A stretch of 7,902 nucleotides of DNA from Nostoc sp. GT001. GTDB taxonomy: Bacteria > Cyanobacteriota > Cyanobacteriia > Cyanobacteriales > Nostocaceae. Below are positions 1 through 6,923 of this stretch, in pieces. The notes beneath the pieces were generated by a model. That model was not told where the DNA came from and searched no databases. It saw nothing but the letters and a program-made list of their open reading frames with translations. Both the position numbers and the translations under genes were made by a program. How positions within the stretch are numbered: position 1 is the stretch's first letter; each line of letters opens with the position of its first letter. The stretch covers positions 6,631,737-6,639,638 of the forward strand of contig NZ_JAUDRJ010000003.1 in NCBI RefSeq assembly GCF_030382115.1, in the 5' to 3' direction.

Positions 1-40
1 AGCCTCTCTCCCCGTGGGTGAGAGGTTTGGAGAGAGGTAA
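1..40. repeat. Left-edge inverted repeat, dispersed-repeat fragment
   Basis: CCTCTCTCC (3-11) is a perfect reverse complement of GGAGAGAGG (29-37). The nested arm CCTCTC (3-8) can instead pair with GAGAGG (20-25), so two mutually exclusive stems are possible. The look is that of the pyrimidine/purine-rich dispersed repeats common between Nostoc genes (recognition from memory), and it may be cut by the window edge. No T-run follows on either strand, so I do not call it a terminator. The remainder up to 178 is AT-rich, and I see no gene in it. Confidence 0.5.
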
Positions 41-178
41 AAAACCATGCTACAAAATGAGAAATCAAAACTTATGTATTTTTCTTTTTTCGTATGAAAC
101 CACCCTGCTATTAAATAATTATTAAGCAATTCAAATACTGCTCCTCAGAGAGCGCCACCTGTTCCCCAATCTCTAACT

Positions 179-793
179 CTAGCGACCTGCAATAAATATC
201 TCTTCTGCCGTCAAATTCAGGTCTGAAAATGTTTGGGATATGAGGCGTTCTGTTCCCCTAAATTGTTGTCCTTGATAAGTTCCATCAACTAACTGATAAA
301 TCGTGATTACAGGTTGTTTAGATAAGCCAATGTAGCGTTTTCCTCCTAACCCTAGATAATCTGCAATCCAATACTCCCCAATACCTAAAGCTTCGTAGTC
401 TTCCACTTTCCGGGCATAGTCATTCTGCCAATTGGTACTGACAACCTCTACGACCAATTTTACAGATTTGCCTAGTGTAATCACTGGCTCAGTTTTCCAT
501 AATGGCTCATTTGCCAAAGCCGTCTGATCAATAATCACAACATCGGTTCTAAAGGCTGAATTTTGACCTAATGGTTTAATCAGGCATTTCATGGGAATAA
601 ACCAAGGCAAGTTGAGCAGATCAATTGCGACGTTGAGCTTACGATTAATTAACCCAGCTACCTGTTCATGAAGTCCAGTGGGTTCCAAGTCGATGAGTTC
701 TCCATCAATTAACTCGTAGCGTACATCATCTACATAGCCAGCAACGAATGCCTCAGAGCTAAGATTGCTTATATTAATAGTGGCTGAAACCAT
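179..793 (-). CDS. Uma2-family (DUF820) putative PD-(D/E)XK endonuclease-fold protein
   Basis: This 204-residue protein has the signature of the Uma2 family, which is greatly expanded in cyanobacteria and usually annotated as a restriction-endonuclease-like fold of unknown biological role. Visible landmarks are YELIDGEL (residues 26-33), the acidic strand FRTDVVIID (D84), LVVEVVS (E116), and then K129 leading into a YEALGIGEYWIAD segment (133-145). D84, E116 and K129 fit the expected PD-(D/E)XK core. The length is about normal, with no signal peptide or membrane segment. A TTG directly precedes the ATG in frame, but I chose the ATG at 793 because GGAAGG (revcomp of 804-809) lies about 10 nt upstream. 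It is the last gene of the leftward bvdR-map group, 56 bp after map. Substrate and in vivo function are unknown; a solitary Uma2 gene should not be read as a restriction system. Confidence 0.88.
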   Translation of the reverse strand: MVSATINISNLSSEAFVAGYVDDVRYELIDGELIDLEPTGLHEQVAGLINRKLNVAIDLLNLPWFIPMKCLIKPLGQNSAFRTDVVIIDQTALANEPLWKTEPVITLGKSVKLVVEVVSTNWQNDYARKVEDYEALGIGEYWIADYLGLGGKRYIGLSKQPVITIYQLVDGTYQGQQFRGTERLISQTFSDLNLTAEEIFIAGR

Positions 794-821
794 CAAGATT
801 TGTCCTTCCAGGTTCAGAACT

Positions 822-841
822 AGAGCAGGTATTGCTGCTCT
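822..841. repeat. Small hairpin between map and the Uma2 gene
   Basis: AGAGCAG (822-828) and CTGCTCT (835-841) form a perfect 7-bp stem with a 6-nt loop in the 56-bp spacer. On the minus (transcribed) strand no T-run follows, so it is more likely an intercistronic structure than a terminator. It could attenuate or stabilise the transcript at the map/Uma2 boundary; that is inference. Confidence 0.4.
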
Positions 842-849
842 TAATTATT

Positions 850-1650
850 CTAACTAGCTGTTTTATCTAGGTTCCAGTAATTCACACCTTCAGGTAGAGT
901 AAGAATTTCAACGCCGTCTTCAGTTACAGCTAAGGTATGCTCACATTGAGCGGATAGTTTGCGATCGCGTGTTACCGCAGTCCATTTATCGCTGAGAACT
1001 TCGACTTCGTAAGTACCTTCGTTAATCATTGGCTCAATGGTAAAAACCATCCCCGATCTGAGGCGCTTGCCCTTACCGCGTGTGCCATAGTGGGGAACAT
1101 CCGGCGCAGTATGGAAAATATTACTGATGCCGTGGCCAACAAAATCTCGCACTACAGAAAAGCCTTGTGCTTCAGCATACTCTTGAATTGCTGCACCAAT
1201 ATCGCCAATGCGTGCCCCAGGTTTAACTTCAGCAATACCTAGACGCAAACACTCTTCTGTCACCTCTACCAACTTTCTTGTTTTTGGAGAAGGTGTACCA
1301 ACAAAAAATGTCTTGGATGTATCGCCGTGATAACCTTCAACAATGGGTGTGACATCAATATTAATGATGTCACCTTCCTTAAGAATTTGCTTGGCGTTGG
1401 GAATGCCGTGACAAATGACCTCATTTACACTGGTGCAAATCGATTTAGGATAACCCTTATAGCCAAGAGGTGCGCTTTTTGCTCCATGCGCTTGCGTCCA
1501 ACGTTCGGCTTCATCATTTAGTTCAAGAGTGCTAACCCCTGGTTTCACAAACGGTTCTAGATGCTGGAGAAGTTTAGCTGCTAAACGCCCAGCTTGACGC
1601 ATTTTCTCTATTTCTCGTTGGGATAAAATAACAATTAGTTCAGTTTTCAT
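850..1650 (-). CDS. map: Type I methionine aminopeptidase
   Basis: The enzyme removes the initiator methionine from nascent cytosolic proteins and uses a dinuclear metal centre. All five metal ligands of the family are present in the right order: D99 (INIDVTP), D110 (YHGDTSKTF), H173 (VGHGISNIFH), E206 (FTIEPMIN) and E237 (QCEHTLAV). The substrate-binding histidine is H81 (VICHGIP). Each lies two residues after its E. coli counterpart (D97, D108, H171, E204, E235, H79). The length of 266 aa is normal for the short bacterial type, with no zinc-finger or SH3-like N-terminal extension. The ATG at 1650 lies 10 nt after the bvdR stop (TAG at 1661) and has no good ribosome-binding site, which suggests translational coupling; homologues sometimes begin a few residues later. 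Cyanobacteria often carry several map paralogues, so this one need not be the only copy. Confidence 0.96.
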   Translation of the reverse strand: MKTELIVILSQREIEKMRQAGRLAAKLLQHLEPFVKPGVSTLELNDEAERWTQAHGAKSAPLGYKGYPKSICTSVNEVICHGIPNAKQILKEGDIINIDVTPIVEGYHGDTSKTFFVGTPSPKTRKLVEVTEECLRLGIAEVKPGARIGDIGAAIQEYAEAQGFSVVRDFVGHGISNIFHTAPDVPHYGTRGKGKRLRSGMVFTIEPMINEGTYEVEVLSDKWTAVTRDRKLSAQCEHTLAVTEDGVEILTLPEGVNYWNLDKTAS

Positions 1651-1660
1651 TAACTTTTAT

Positions 1661-2686
1661 CTAAATTTTATCTAAAGTATCTTTCATAAACATAGTTAAC
1701 CCTGTCTGTGCAGCTCTTTGGGCAGTATCAGCGACCTTTAGGGTATATAAGCTCTCCTCTGGGGTAACGTACAAAGGAGTCCCATCAAAAAGATGGTCTA
1801 ACACCATACTCGTATCTTTGGCGAACAAACCCCGGCGAGGCCCAACCTCTATAGGTGTTGTTTCCCCTGGCTGGATGAATATTCCGGTGTCGCCATCAAA
1901 AATTAAACCACCTTTTTCACCGTGAACTTCAAACTTGCGTTCTGATTGCCAAATACTTTCGCCTTTACCGTAAACTACTTGGGCTAAAAGTCCACTGTTA
2001 AAGCACAGTTCACTAGTGCAGAAACAGGTTTGGTAGTATTCCGGTTCTATTTCCCAATATCGCTGGTGACAGTTAACAGTAAATACTGTACCAAATAAAT
2101 CGATGAGGCGATGTAGGCGAGACAGAGCCCCAATTAAGGGAAAGCCAAAAAACTCGTGGTTATAAGTCCATTTGCGGGGTGCAGGATTTTGAGGATTGAT
2201 GGTGCTGTAGCGAACATAAAACACCTCACCAATTTTGTCTAAGTTTTGCTTCAAAGCTTGATGCAAACCACCCAAAAGTTCTAGGTGTTCAACGTGCAGG
2301 AGTTTTTGTTGTGCTTTGGCTAAGGCAATCAGTTCCTCAGCTTCAAATACATTCAACGAAAGAGGATACTCTACAATCACATGTTTGCCGTTGGTAAGTG
2401 CTGCACGAGCGATCGCACCATGATCTCGATTAATAGTGGAAATCGCTATTAGGTCTATATCTTCACGCTCTACTAGCTCTTGCCAAGTATTCAATACTTC
2501 AATCTGGTAGTCTCTAGCAAAGGTTTCGGTTTTTTCTCTTGTATGACCAACAACTGCGACTATATGCGATCGCTCATCATGGAACAATGCCTCAGCCCGA
2601 AACTTTGCCGCATACCCAGTACCTACCAAACCTACACGCACTTTTGCTTTTTCCAAAGCTGCCTCTGAATTATACATGATCCTCAT
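1661..2686 (-). CDS. bvdR: Biliverdin reductase (Gfo/Idh/MocA fold, cyanobacterial BvdR type)
   Basis: This enzyme reduces biliverdin IX-alpha to bilirubin with NAD(P)H in the cytosol, a branch off the heme-to-phycobilin pathway. The N-terminal Rossmann motif is VGLVGTGYAA (residues 18-27) and the Gfo/Idh/MocA 'EYP' motif is at 106-108. The segments LLHVEHLELLGGLHQA (129-144), KIGEVFYVRYSTI (151-163) and the following NPAPRKWTY resemble Synechocystis BvdR as I remember it. R190 in ALSRLHR corresponds by offset to Arg185 there, reported as important for catalysis. The length of 341 aa is close to the family's ~330. Start choice is between ATG 2686 and ATG 2677: GAAGAG lies 14 nt before the first, while AGGA lies only 2 nt before the second, so neither is ideal. 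It leads a bvdR-map-Uma2 group and is divergent from petF. The alternative is a generic Gfo/Idh/MocA oxidoreductase, which I think is less likely. Confidence 0.87.
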   Translation of the reverse strand: MRIMYNSEAALEKAKVRVGLVGTGYAAKFRAEALFHDERSHIVAVVGHTREKTETFARDYQIEVLNTWQELVEREDIDLIAISTINRDHGAIARAALTNGKHVIVEYPLSLNVFEAEELIALAKAQQKLLHVEHLELLGGLHQALKQNLDKIGEVFYVRYSTINPQNPAPRKWTYNHEFFGFPLIGALSRLHRLIDLFGTVFTVNCHQRYWEIEPEYYQTCFCTSELCFNSGLLAQVVYGKGESIWQSERKFEVHGEKGGLIFDGDTGIFIQPGETTPIEVGPRRGLFAKDTSMVLDHLFDGTPLYVTPEESLYTLKVADTAQRAAQTGLTMFMKDTLDKI

Positions 2687-2786
2687 TAGTTCTGTTTTTT
2701 CTCTTCCCAGGCTTCTAGTGGTGAGATTCTCTCTTCATGGGGTTCACCAGTCTAGACTCTACAACATTCGTCTTACCCCCTCAAGG

Positions 2787-2806
2787 GCAAATAAGACTTT
2801 ATTTGC
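2787..2806. promoter_or_regulatory. Perfect inverted repeat, candidate operator upstream of bvdR
   Basis: GCAAATAA (2787-2794) and TTATTTGC (2799-2806) are perfect reverse complements separated by GACT. The dyad is centred about 110 bp upstream of the bvdR start and about 545 bp upstream of petF, so bvdR control is the more likely role. A half-site-like GCAAATCA recurs at 2863-2870. I do not recognise a known regulator's consensus. The short 4-nt centre would also allow a hairpin in RNA. Confidence 0.4.
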
Positions 2807-2980
2807 AGCTAGATAGAATTACGTGTACTCAAAAAGGAAGACTTCAAAAGAAAAGCCCTTTTGCAAATCATAATGTCAGAAATTTGTCAATACAATGAAC
2901 AAAAAAATGGCAAAAGAAAAATTACATCTCTACAGTACTGTTATGTTTCTTTCATTTATAACGGGCGCATTTAAATCAGA

Positions 2981-3014
2981 TTAGAAAATAAAACAGCTTA
3001 GAAAATGAAACAGC
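2981..3014. repeat. 17-bp tandem direct repeat upstream of petF
   Basis: Two adjacent copies of TTAGAAAATRAAACAGC (2981-2997 and 2998-3014) differ at one base (A versus G). A looser relative, TAGAAAATAATATAAAG, occurs near 3138-3154. Copies placed about 1.5 helical turns apart, in a spacer that must contain two promoters, could be activator or repressor sites; they could equally be a replication-slippage duplication. Confidence 0.55.
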
Positions 3015-3105
3015 CCTATTTTTTAAAGGAGTTGGGGAATCTCTTCTACGTAAGTCTTATAAAATATCGGTAACATTAACCTTACTCATGTTTACTTTCA
3101 GGGGA

Positions 3106-3111
3106 TATAAT
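3106..3111 (+). promoter_or_regulatory. Candidate -10 element for petF
   Basis: TATAAT matches the consensus -10 exactly, but no convincing -35 lies 16-18 bp upstream (the best is TTACTC at 3082-3087), so an activator would be needed. Use of it would give a leader of about 220 nt. A second candidate is TATACT at 3309-3314 with a weak GTGACC (3286-3291) 17 bp upstream, giving a leader of about 20 nt. I cannot choose between them. Confidence 0.3.
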
Positions 3112-3218
3112 TTTTTCTAATCACAACCTGACTAGGGTAGAAAATAATATAAAGAAAACTTATCGGGATTAACTAACTAAATTTCATTACTAATCGGGTT
3201 CAATTTCCAGTTACATAG

Positions 3219-3641
<423 letters not shown>

Positions 3642-3788
3642 GAGTTAAGCGACTCAAACATAAACCTCTTGCAAGAGTTACTAATTTCAACAAAATAGAA
3701 GCAGGATATCTAGAGTTAACACCCTTGCAATGCAATTCCGTGTGTACCTCTAAAACCGACTTTGACAAAAAGTCTAATTTTATGTTGG

Positions 3789-3828
3789 GCAGGAACACAG
3801 TAAATCTTGCGTTCCTGCTTAATTTTTT
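3789..3828 (+). terminator. Rho-independent terminator of petF
   Basis: GCAGGAAC (3789-3796) pairs perfectly with GTTCCTGC (3811-3818) across a 14-nt loop, and TTAATTTTTT (3819-3828) follows at once. This is a classical intrinsic terminator for rightward transcription. It lies 148 nt after the petF stop, so petF mRNA would have an unusually long 3' UTR. On the minus strand the stem is not followed by a T-run, so it should not terminate the SpoIID-domain gene. Confidence 0.85.
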
Positions 3829-3917
3829 ACGTATGGAGTTTCCTATCTATTCTATGATTTTGGTCTCTTTTTAACTCCCGATTCCTAGCTCACAGATGCA
3901 ACTTGAATGCCAATAGC

Positions 3918-5507
3918 TCAAAGCTTAATTTCTTTGTTGAGAATTTGAATCTGAGTACCAGGATAGTAAAACTGGAGAATTTTTGGACTTGACCAACCTA
4001 GTTTCGCTAAATTTTGAGCGCCAGTTTGACTCAAGCCGACTCCATGTCCTAATCCACCACCAATAAAAGCGTACCCCCAGAGTTCCGATTTGCCTTTGTT
4101 CAGGGGTTGAATGTAAAAAAGCGTACTTGTAGGGGCTGCAAAAGCACTGCGAACTTCGTCTTTGTGCAAAATAAAGGTGCTGCGATCGGTTTTAACTGCA
4201 AGTTCAAGGATACGTCCACTCTGGCTTCGCTCTACTACTGCCATAGCCTGAATTGTCTTAAATTTGGCATGGGGACTGTTTTTCACCTGTAAAAATTTTT
4301 GCAAGTCCTTGATAATATCTTTTAAAGGGGTTTCTTTATGCCAACGAAACATATCCCACTTGCTTTCATTAAATCCTTGTTGCGTATTAATAAATTTCTG
4401 AAAATTCTTTTCATTTGCTAAATTCTGCTTAGACAAGTCCCAAAAATTAGTCGGAGCATCCAGTACAGGGCGTAAATAGGCGCGATCGTCGCCATTCCAG
4501 ACATCGCTAAAGGAAGCGGTGACGCCACCAGTAGTAGAAGAATACAGGGCGTCTACGAGTTCATTCTTATAAGTTAGTACTTTACCCCTAGTTGAGGCGA
4601 TCGCTTGGTCTGTTTTGGCAGCTGCTCCCTTCAACCCATAATAAACTTGGCAGTGAGTATCAGCACACAACTGATAGTTATCTGCGGCAAACCTACGTAA
4701 ATTTCTCAAGGCATAAGTCCGGGCGAGAATTGCCTGAGCTTCCAGCGCTGCTGTTGGTGCATTTGTGCCTATTTCGTAAGGCACAACCCCACGCAAATAA
4801 GTTTCTAAAGGTACTTGGTTAACGAGAGTGTATGTGCCATAAGCATTTGGCTGCAAATTCAGTCGGCCGGCATAAAGACGAGCATTTTCTGGTTTCTCGC
4901 TTTTATTCACCCGAATTAAGTTTTTATCAGTGCTAATTTCCAAGTCATTCGGGCTATAGCGATTACCATCCACCACCCAACTCACTCGCGGCACTTGCTT
5001 CAAAATTTTAGTATCAATAAATACTTTTTCTTTGGTAGAAGCTTGGATGTTTTGTAATAACAAGCGTCGCAGTAAAGGGGTGCTGTAAACATCTCGTTTA
5101 GCCCAAACCTGCCAGCGTTCTGGCTGGGCTACTTCCACTTCCATTCCCTGAGAACGCCATTTTTTAGCACTGTCTTCCGCAGTTTCAAAAGTGCGGTATG
5201 TGCCCAAAACTACTACTTCTTCGACTGCTGACTGGGGTAAAGCTTGCATGACTGTTTCCAGCTTTACAGGATTTTTCGTAAACAGGATTTGCTGCTTATT
5301 GCCCGCTTGAAATTTTAGCTTTAAGCGATCGCCTTTCATCGGTTCCAGTTGCAGCTTGGCTGTGGCTTCGGCGCCAAATCGCTGCACAATTCCAATTTTC
5401 AGTTCTATATCCTGGATGTTGCTCTCAGGCCCTGATGCAGCAGTCAGTCCCAATAGACAAAATGTTGTCAGCACAGTGTGGGGAAAACGCCAAAACGAAA
5501 ATTTCAT
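3918..5507 (-). CDS. Secreted SpoIID/LytB-domain protein, putative peptidoglycan lytic transglycosylase
   Basis: From ATG 5507 the product is 529 aa. Residues 1-24 (MKFSFWRFPH, then a hydrophobic stretch to AAS) form a typical signal peptide, which places it in the periplasm. Residues ~79-139 are SPOR-like (VVVLGTYRTFETAEDSAKKWRSQG), and ~227-520 are the SpoIID domain. In SpoIID proteins a Glu in this region is catalytic, here E245 (VVPYEIG); C281 and C286 (CADTHC) and GHGVGLSQTGA (487-497) also match the family. The known SpoIID reaction is cleavage of denuded glycan strands; a wall-remodelling role here is inference, since cyanobacteria do not sporulate. An in-frame ATG at 5645 with GGAG 5 nt upstream would add 46 residues ahead of the signal peptide. 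I prefer 5507 because AGG lies about 6 nt upstream, it gives a clean signal peptide, and the extension is partly repeat-derived. Confidence 0.87.
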   Translation of the reverse strand: MKFSFWRFPHTVLTTFCLLGLTAASGPESNIQDIELKIGIVQRFGAEATAKLQLEPMKGDRLKLKFQAGNKQQILFTKNPVKLETVMQALPQSAVEEVVVLGTYRTFETAEDSAKKWRSQGMEVEVAQPERWQVWAKRDVYSTPLLRRLLLQNIQASTKEKVFIDTKILKQVPRVSWVVDGNRYSPNDLEISTDKNLIRVNKSEKPENARLYAGRLNLQPNAYGTYTLVNQVPLETYLRGVVPYEIGTNAPTAALEAQAILARTYALRNLRRFAADNYQLCADTHCQVYYGLKGAAAKTDQAIASTRGKVLTYKNELVDALYSSTTGGVTASFSDVWNGDDRAYLRPVLDAPTNFWDLSKQNLANEKNFQKFINTQQGFNESKWDMFRWHKETPLKDIIKDLQKFLQVKNSPHAKFKTIQAMAVVERSQSGRILELAVKTDRSTFILHKDEVRSAFAAPTSTLFYIQPLNKGKSELWGYAFIGGGLGHGVGLSQTGAQNLAKLGWSSPKILQFYYPGTQIQILNKEIKL

Positions 5508-5519
5508 GGCTACCTGATA

Positions 5520-5536
5520 GCGTTCGCGTAGCGTCT
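5520..5536 (-). repeat. Dispersed GC-rich repeat copy at the 5' end of the SpoIID-domain gene
   Basis: Read on the minus strand this is AGACGCTACGCGAACGC, identical over 17 bp to the plus strand at 6849-6865. It is followed toward 5583 by a HIP1 octamer (5546-5553) and a CTCTCGTAGAGAG dyad (5561-5573), a typical composite of filamentous cyanobacterial intergenic repeats. It lies in the leader, or in the N-terminal extension, of the SpoIID-domain gene, depending on which start is used. Confidence 0.65.
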
Positions 5537-5689
5537 GCAAGAGTTGCGATCGCGAGTAATCTCTCGTAGAGAGGGTCTTCTGCCCCTTAATGAGTCGTTG
5601 GAGCTGATTTTCTAATTGCTTTGTAGCGCGGTTTTTTTGTCGCATGAATGCTCCAATGATACCATTACCAATTTTGCCCTAAATATTAG

Positions 5690-5718
5690 TTGCTAAACGA
5701 AGTCATAACGACTATGAT
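5690..5718 (+). promoter_or_regulatory. Candidate sigma70-type promoter of srx
   Basis: TTGCTA (5690-5695, 4 of 6 to consensus) and TATGAT (5713-5718, 5 of 6) are separated by exactly 17 bp. The expected start of transcription near 5725 overlaps AAGGAG (5725-5730), giving a very short leader. The spacing is ideal, but the overlap with the presumed ribosome-binding site makes the call moderate. Confidence 0.45.
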
Positions 5719-5760
5719 TTATTTAAGGAGAAAAAACAGAACTAGTTGGATAAACTCTTT

Positions 5761-6024
5761 ATGGTTAGAGTCCAAGAAATTCCATTAAATCAGATAAAAC
5801 GGCCATTGCCCCGTACAAACGATCCAAATAAAGTACAAGCCTTAATGGAATCGATTGCGGAGATTGGGCAGCAAGAACCTATTGATGTTCTAGAAGTAGA
5901 TGGACAATATTATGGCTTTTCTGGTTGCCATCGGTATGAAGCTTGCCAGCGTTTAGGCAAAGAAACCGTTTTAGCAAGAGTCCGTAAAGCACCCCGTAGC
6001 GTTTTAAAGATGCACTTGGCATAG
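5761..6024 (+). CDS. srx: Sulfiredoxin
   Basis: Sulfiredoxin uses ATP and a thiol donor to reduce the cysteine sulfinic acid of over-oxidised 2-Cys peroxiredoxins in the cytosol. The 87-residue product (MVRVQEIPLNQI to KMHLA) has the ParB/Srx fold and the diagnostic FSGCHRYEA motif, whose cysteine is the catalytic residue; the RPLPR segment near the N-terminus is also typical. The full domain is present, without fusion. Start choice: a TTG at 5746 follows an in-frame TAG (5743-5745) and is 15 nt from AAGGAG (5725-5730), whereas ATG 5761 is 30 nt from it. I chose ATG because MVRVQEIP is, as I recall, the usual family N-terminus; TTG would add five residues (MDKLF). It is divergent from the SpoIID-domain gene and followed 192 bp later by dps, consistent with peroxide defence. 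Confidence 0.93.
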   Translation: MVRVQEIPLNQIKRPLPRTNDPNKVQALMESIAEIGQQEPIDVLEVDGQYYGFSGCHRYEACQRLGKETVLARVRKAPRSVLKMHLA

Positions 6025-6030
6025 AAAATG

Positions 6031-6189
6031 GGAATGGGGAATAAGGAGCAGGGGAGCAGGGGAGCAGGGGAAAAGGTTAAAGGTTAAAGGGAAAAGGAAT
6101 AAATTTAATCTTTCCTCTTTTCCCCTTACCCCTTTCCCTTTCCCCATGCCCAATCCCCAATACCCAATGCCCAATTTCCAATCCCCAAT
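6031..6189. repeat. Inverted heptad/STRR-like repeat block between srx and dps
   Basis: A purine-rich left half holds three perfect AGCAGGGG units (6047-6070) and two GGTTAAA units (6075-6088). A pyrimidine-rich right half ends in CCCAATN-type heptads (about 6142-6189). The halves are roughly inverted: GGGAAAA (6089-6095) can pair with TTTTCCC (6118-6124), and GGAA (6096-6099) with TTCC (6112-6115). The block fills nearly all the spacer, resembles the short tandemly repeated sequences of heterocystous cyanobacteria, and may end or fold the srx transcript. Confidence 0.75.
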
Positions 6190-6205
6190 TACATATAACC
6201 TAATT

Positions 6206-6210
6206 AGGAG
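6206..6210 (+). promoter_or_regulatory. Ribosome-binding site of dps
   Basis: AGGAG lies 6 nt before ATG 6217 and fixes the dps start. It sits directly after the heptad block. TATAAC at 6194-6199 could be a -10 element, but no convincing -35 remains because the repeats occupy that position. Confidence 0.7.
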
Positions 6211-6216
6211 AAAATT

Positions 6217-6708
6217 ATGTCATCGAAAGTAACAGTCAAAAATGTAAATATCGGCATTGACGAGGCGAGTAGGGCTAAAATTGCCGATGGTTTATCTCAC
6301 CTGTTGGCTGACACTTATACACTGTATCTGAAAACTCATAACTTTCATTGGAATGTAACAGGGCCGATGTTTCAAACATTGCATTTGATGTTTGAGACCC
6401 AGTATACAGAATTAGCCTTAGCAGTTGATTTAATAGCCGAGAGAATTAGAGCGCTTGGCTATCCCGCACCAGGAACCTACAGCGAATATGCCAAACTGAG
6501 TTCGATTCCAGAAACTCCCGGAGTTCCTAAAGCTGTGGAGATGATTCGCGAACTTGTGGAAGGACAAGAAGCCGTAGTCAGAACTGCACGATCTATTTTT
6601 CCCGTGATAGAGGAAGTTAACGACGAACCTACCGCCGATTTATTGACTCAGCGGATGCAAGTACACGAAAAGACAGCTTGGATGTTGAGAAGTTTACTGG
6701 AAGAATAG
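6217..6708 (+). CDS. dps: Dps-family mini-ferritin (DNA-binding protein from starved cells)
   Basis: Dps proteins form 12-subunit cages that oxidise and store Fe(II), usually consuming H2O2, and some bind DNA. The intersubunit ferroxidase ligands are all present with family spacing: H44 (FHWNVTGP), H56 (LHLMF), and D71 and E75 (VDLIAER). In E. coli Dps these are H51, H63, D78 and E82, with the same 12, 15 and 4 residue steps. The 163-aa length is typical, and the C-terminus ([11 protein letters not shown]) is the usual helix end with no long basic tail. The N-terminus has a few lysines (MSSKVTVKN), so DNA binding is possible but not evident. The start is fixed by AGGAG 6 nt upstream. It follows srx on the same strand and is flanked on both sides by inverted repeats. 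Nostoc species carry several Dps paralogues; I cannot say which this is. Confidence 0.95.
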   Translation: MSSKVTVKNVNIGIDEASRAKIADGLSHLLADTYTLYLKTHNFHWNVTGPMFQTLHLMFETQYTELALAVDLIAERIRALGYPAPGTYSEYAKLSSIPETPGVPKAVEMIRELVEGQEAVVRTARSIFPVIEEVNDEPTADLLTQRMQVHEKTAWMLRSLLEE

Positions 6709-6785
6709 GGAATAGGAAATAGGGCATAGGGAATAGGGGATAGAGAAAAAACTTAATTGCCAATGCCCTATTCCCAATGCCCAAT
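6709..6785. repeat. Long inverted heptad repeat directly after dps
   Basis: The arm at 6722-6738 (GGGCATAGGGAATAGGG) pairs with 6766-6782 over 17 bp with one mismatch across a 27-nt loop. It begins within a few bases of the dps stop, so it should fold at the 3' end of the dps mRNA. No T-run follows, so it is more likely a 3' stability or processing structure than a complete intrinsic terminator. Its composition mirrors the block upstream of dps. Confidence 0.75.
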
Positions 6786-6788
6786 ACT

Positions 6789-6870
6789 TCTCTTCGAGAG
6801 GCTGCGCCCGAAGCGTAGCTATGCCGCAGGCTTTACGGCTTCTCTGCGAGACGCTACGCGAACGCGGTAG
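6789..6870. repeat. GC-rich dispersed palindromic repeat cluster
   Basis: This segment combines small dyads (CTCTTCGAGAG; GCCGCAGGCTTTACGGC) and GCGTAGC...GCTACGC arms, and includes AGACGCTACGCGAACGC at 6849-6865, shared with the SpoIID-gene leader. Its GC content is clearly above that of its surroundings. I recognise it as one of the dispersed repeats of filamentous cyanobacterial genomes. It leaves little room for a promoter before the next gene. Confidence 0.7.
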
Positions 6871-6899
6871 TTGAGCGCAGTCGAAACTCAGTACAAGTG

Positions 6900-6923
6900 C
6901 CCAATCCCCAATCCCCAATGCCC
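6900..6923 (+). repeat. CCCAATN heptads at the start of the HTH/GrpE-like gene
   Basis: Tandem CCCAATC/CCCAATG heptads continue into the likely start codon (ATG 6918-6920). Because the array can be read in frame, a GTG at 6897 would add seven residues (MPNPQSP) encoded purely by repeat. No Shine-Dalgarno sequence precedes either start. Confidence 0.6.

Noticed and set aside
179..793. Uma2 gene as part of a restriction or defence system
   Set aside because: No methyltransferase, partner nuclease or phage gene is nearby; solitary Uma2 genes are very common in cyanobacteria.
1327..1521. 64-codon plus-strand ORF inside map
   Set aside because: It is antisense to conserved metal-ligand segments of map and has no ribosome-binding site or domain; it is a shadow frame. 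The same holds for the plus-strand frames at 2480-2668, 4107-4292 and 4592-4822.
2932..2941. ACAGTACTGT as a LexA box
   Set aside because: It is a perfect 10-bp palindrome but does not fit the LexA consensus I know for cyanobacteria, and neither neighbouring gene is a DNA-repair gene.
6142..6189. Possible CRISPR-like array in the heptad region
   Set aside because: Units are 7 nt and directly adjacent, with no unique spacers of 30-40 bp; it is a tandem repeat.
6694..6918. 74-codon minus-strand ORF downstream of dps
   Set aside because: It is built almost wholly from the heptad arrays and the dispersed repeat (runs such as IGDWALV, WALGIGHWQL); the open frame is a by-product of the repeats.
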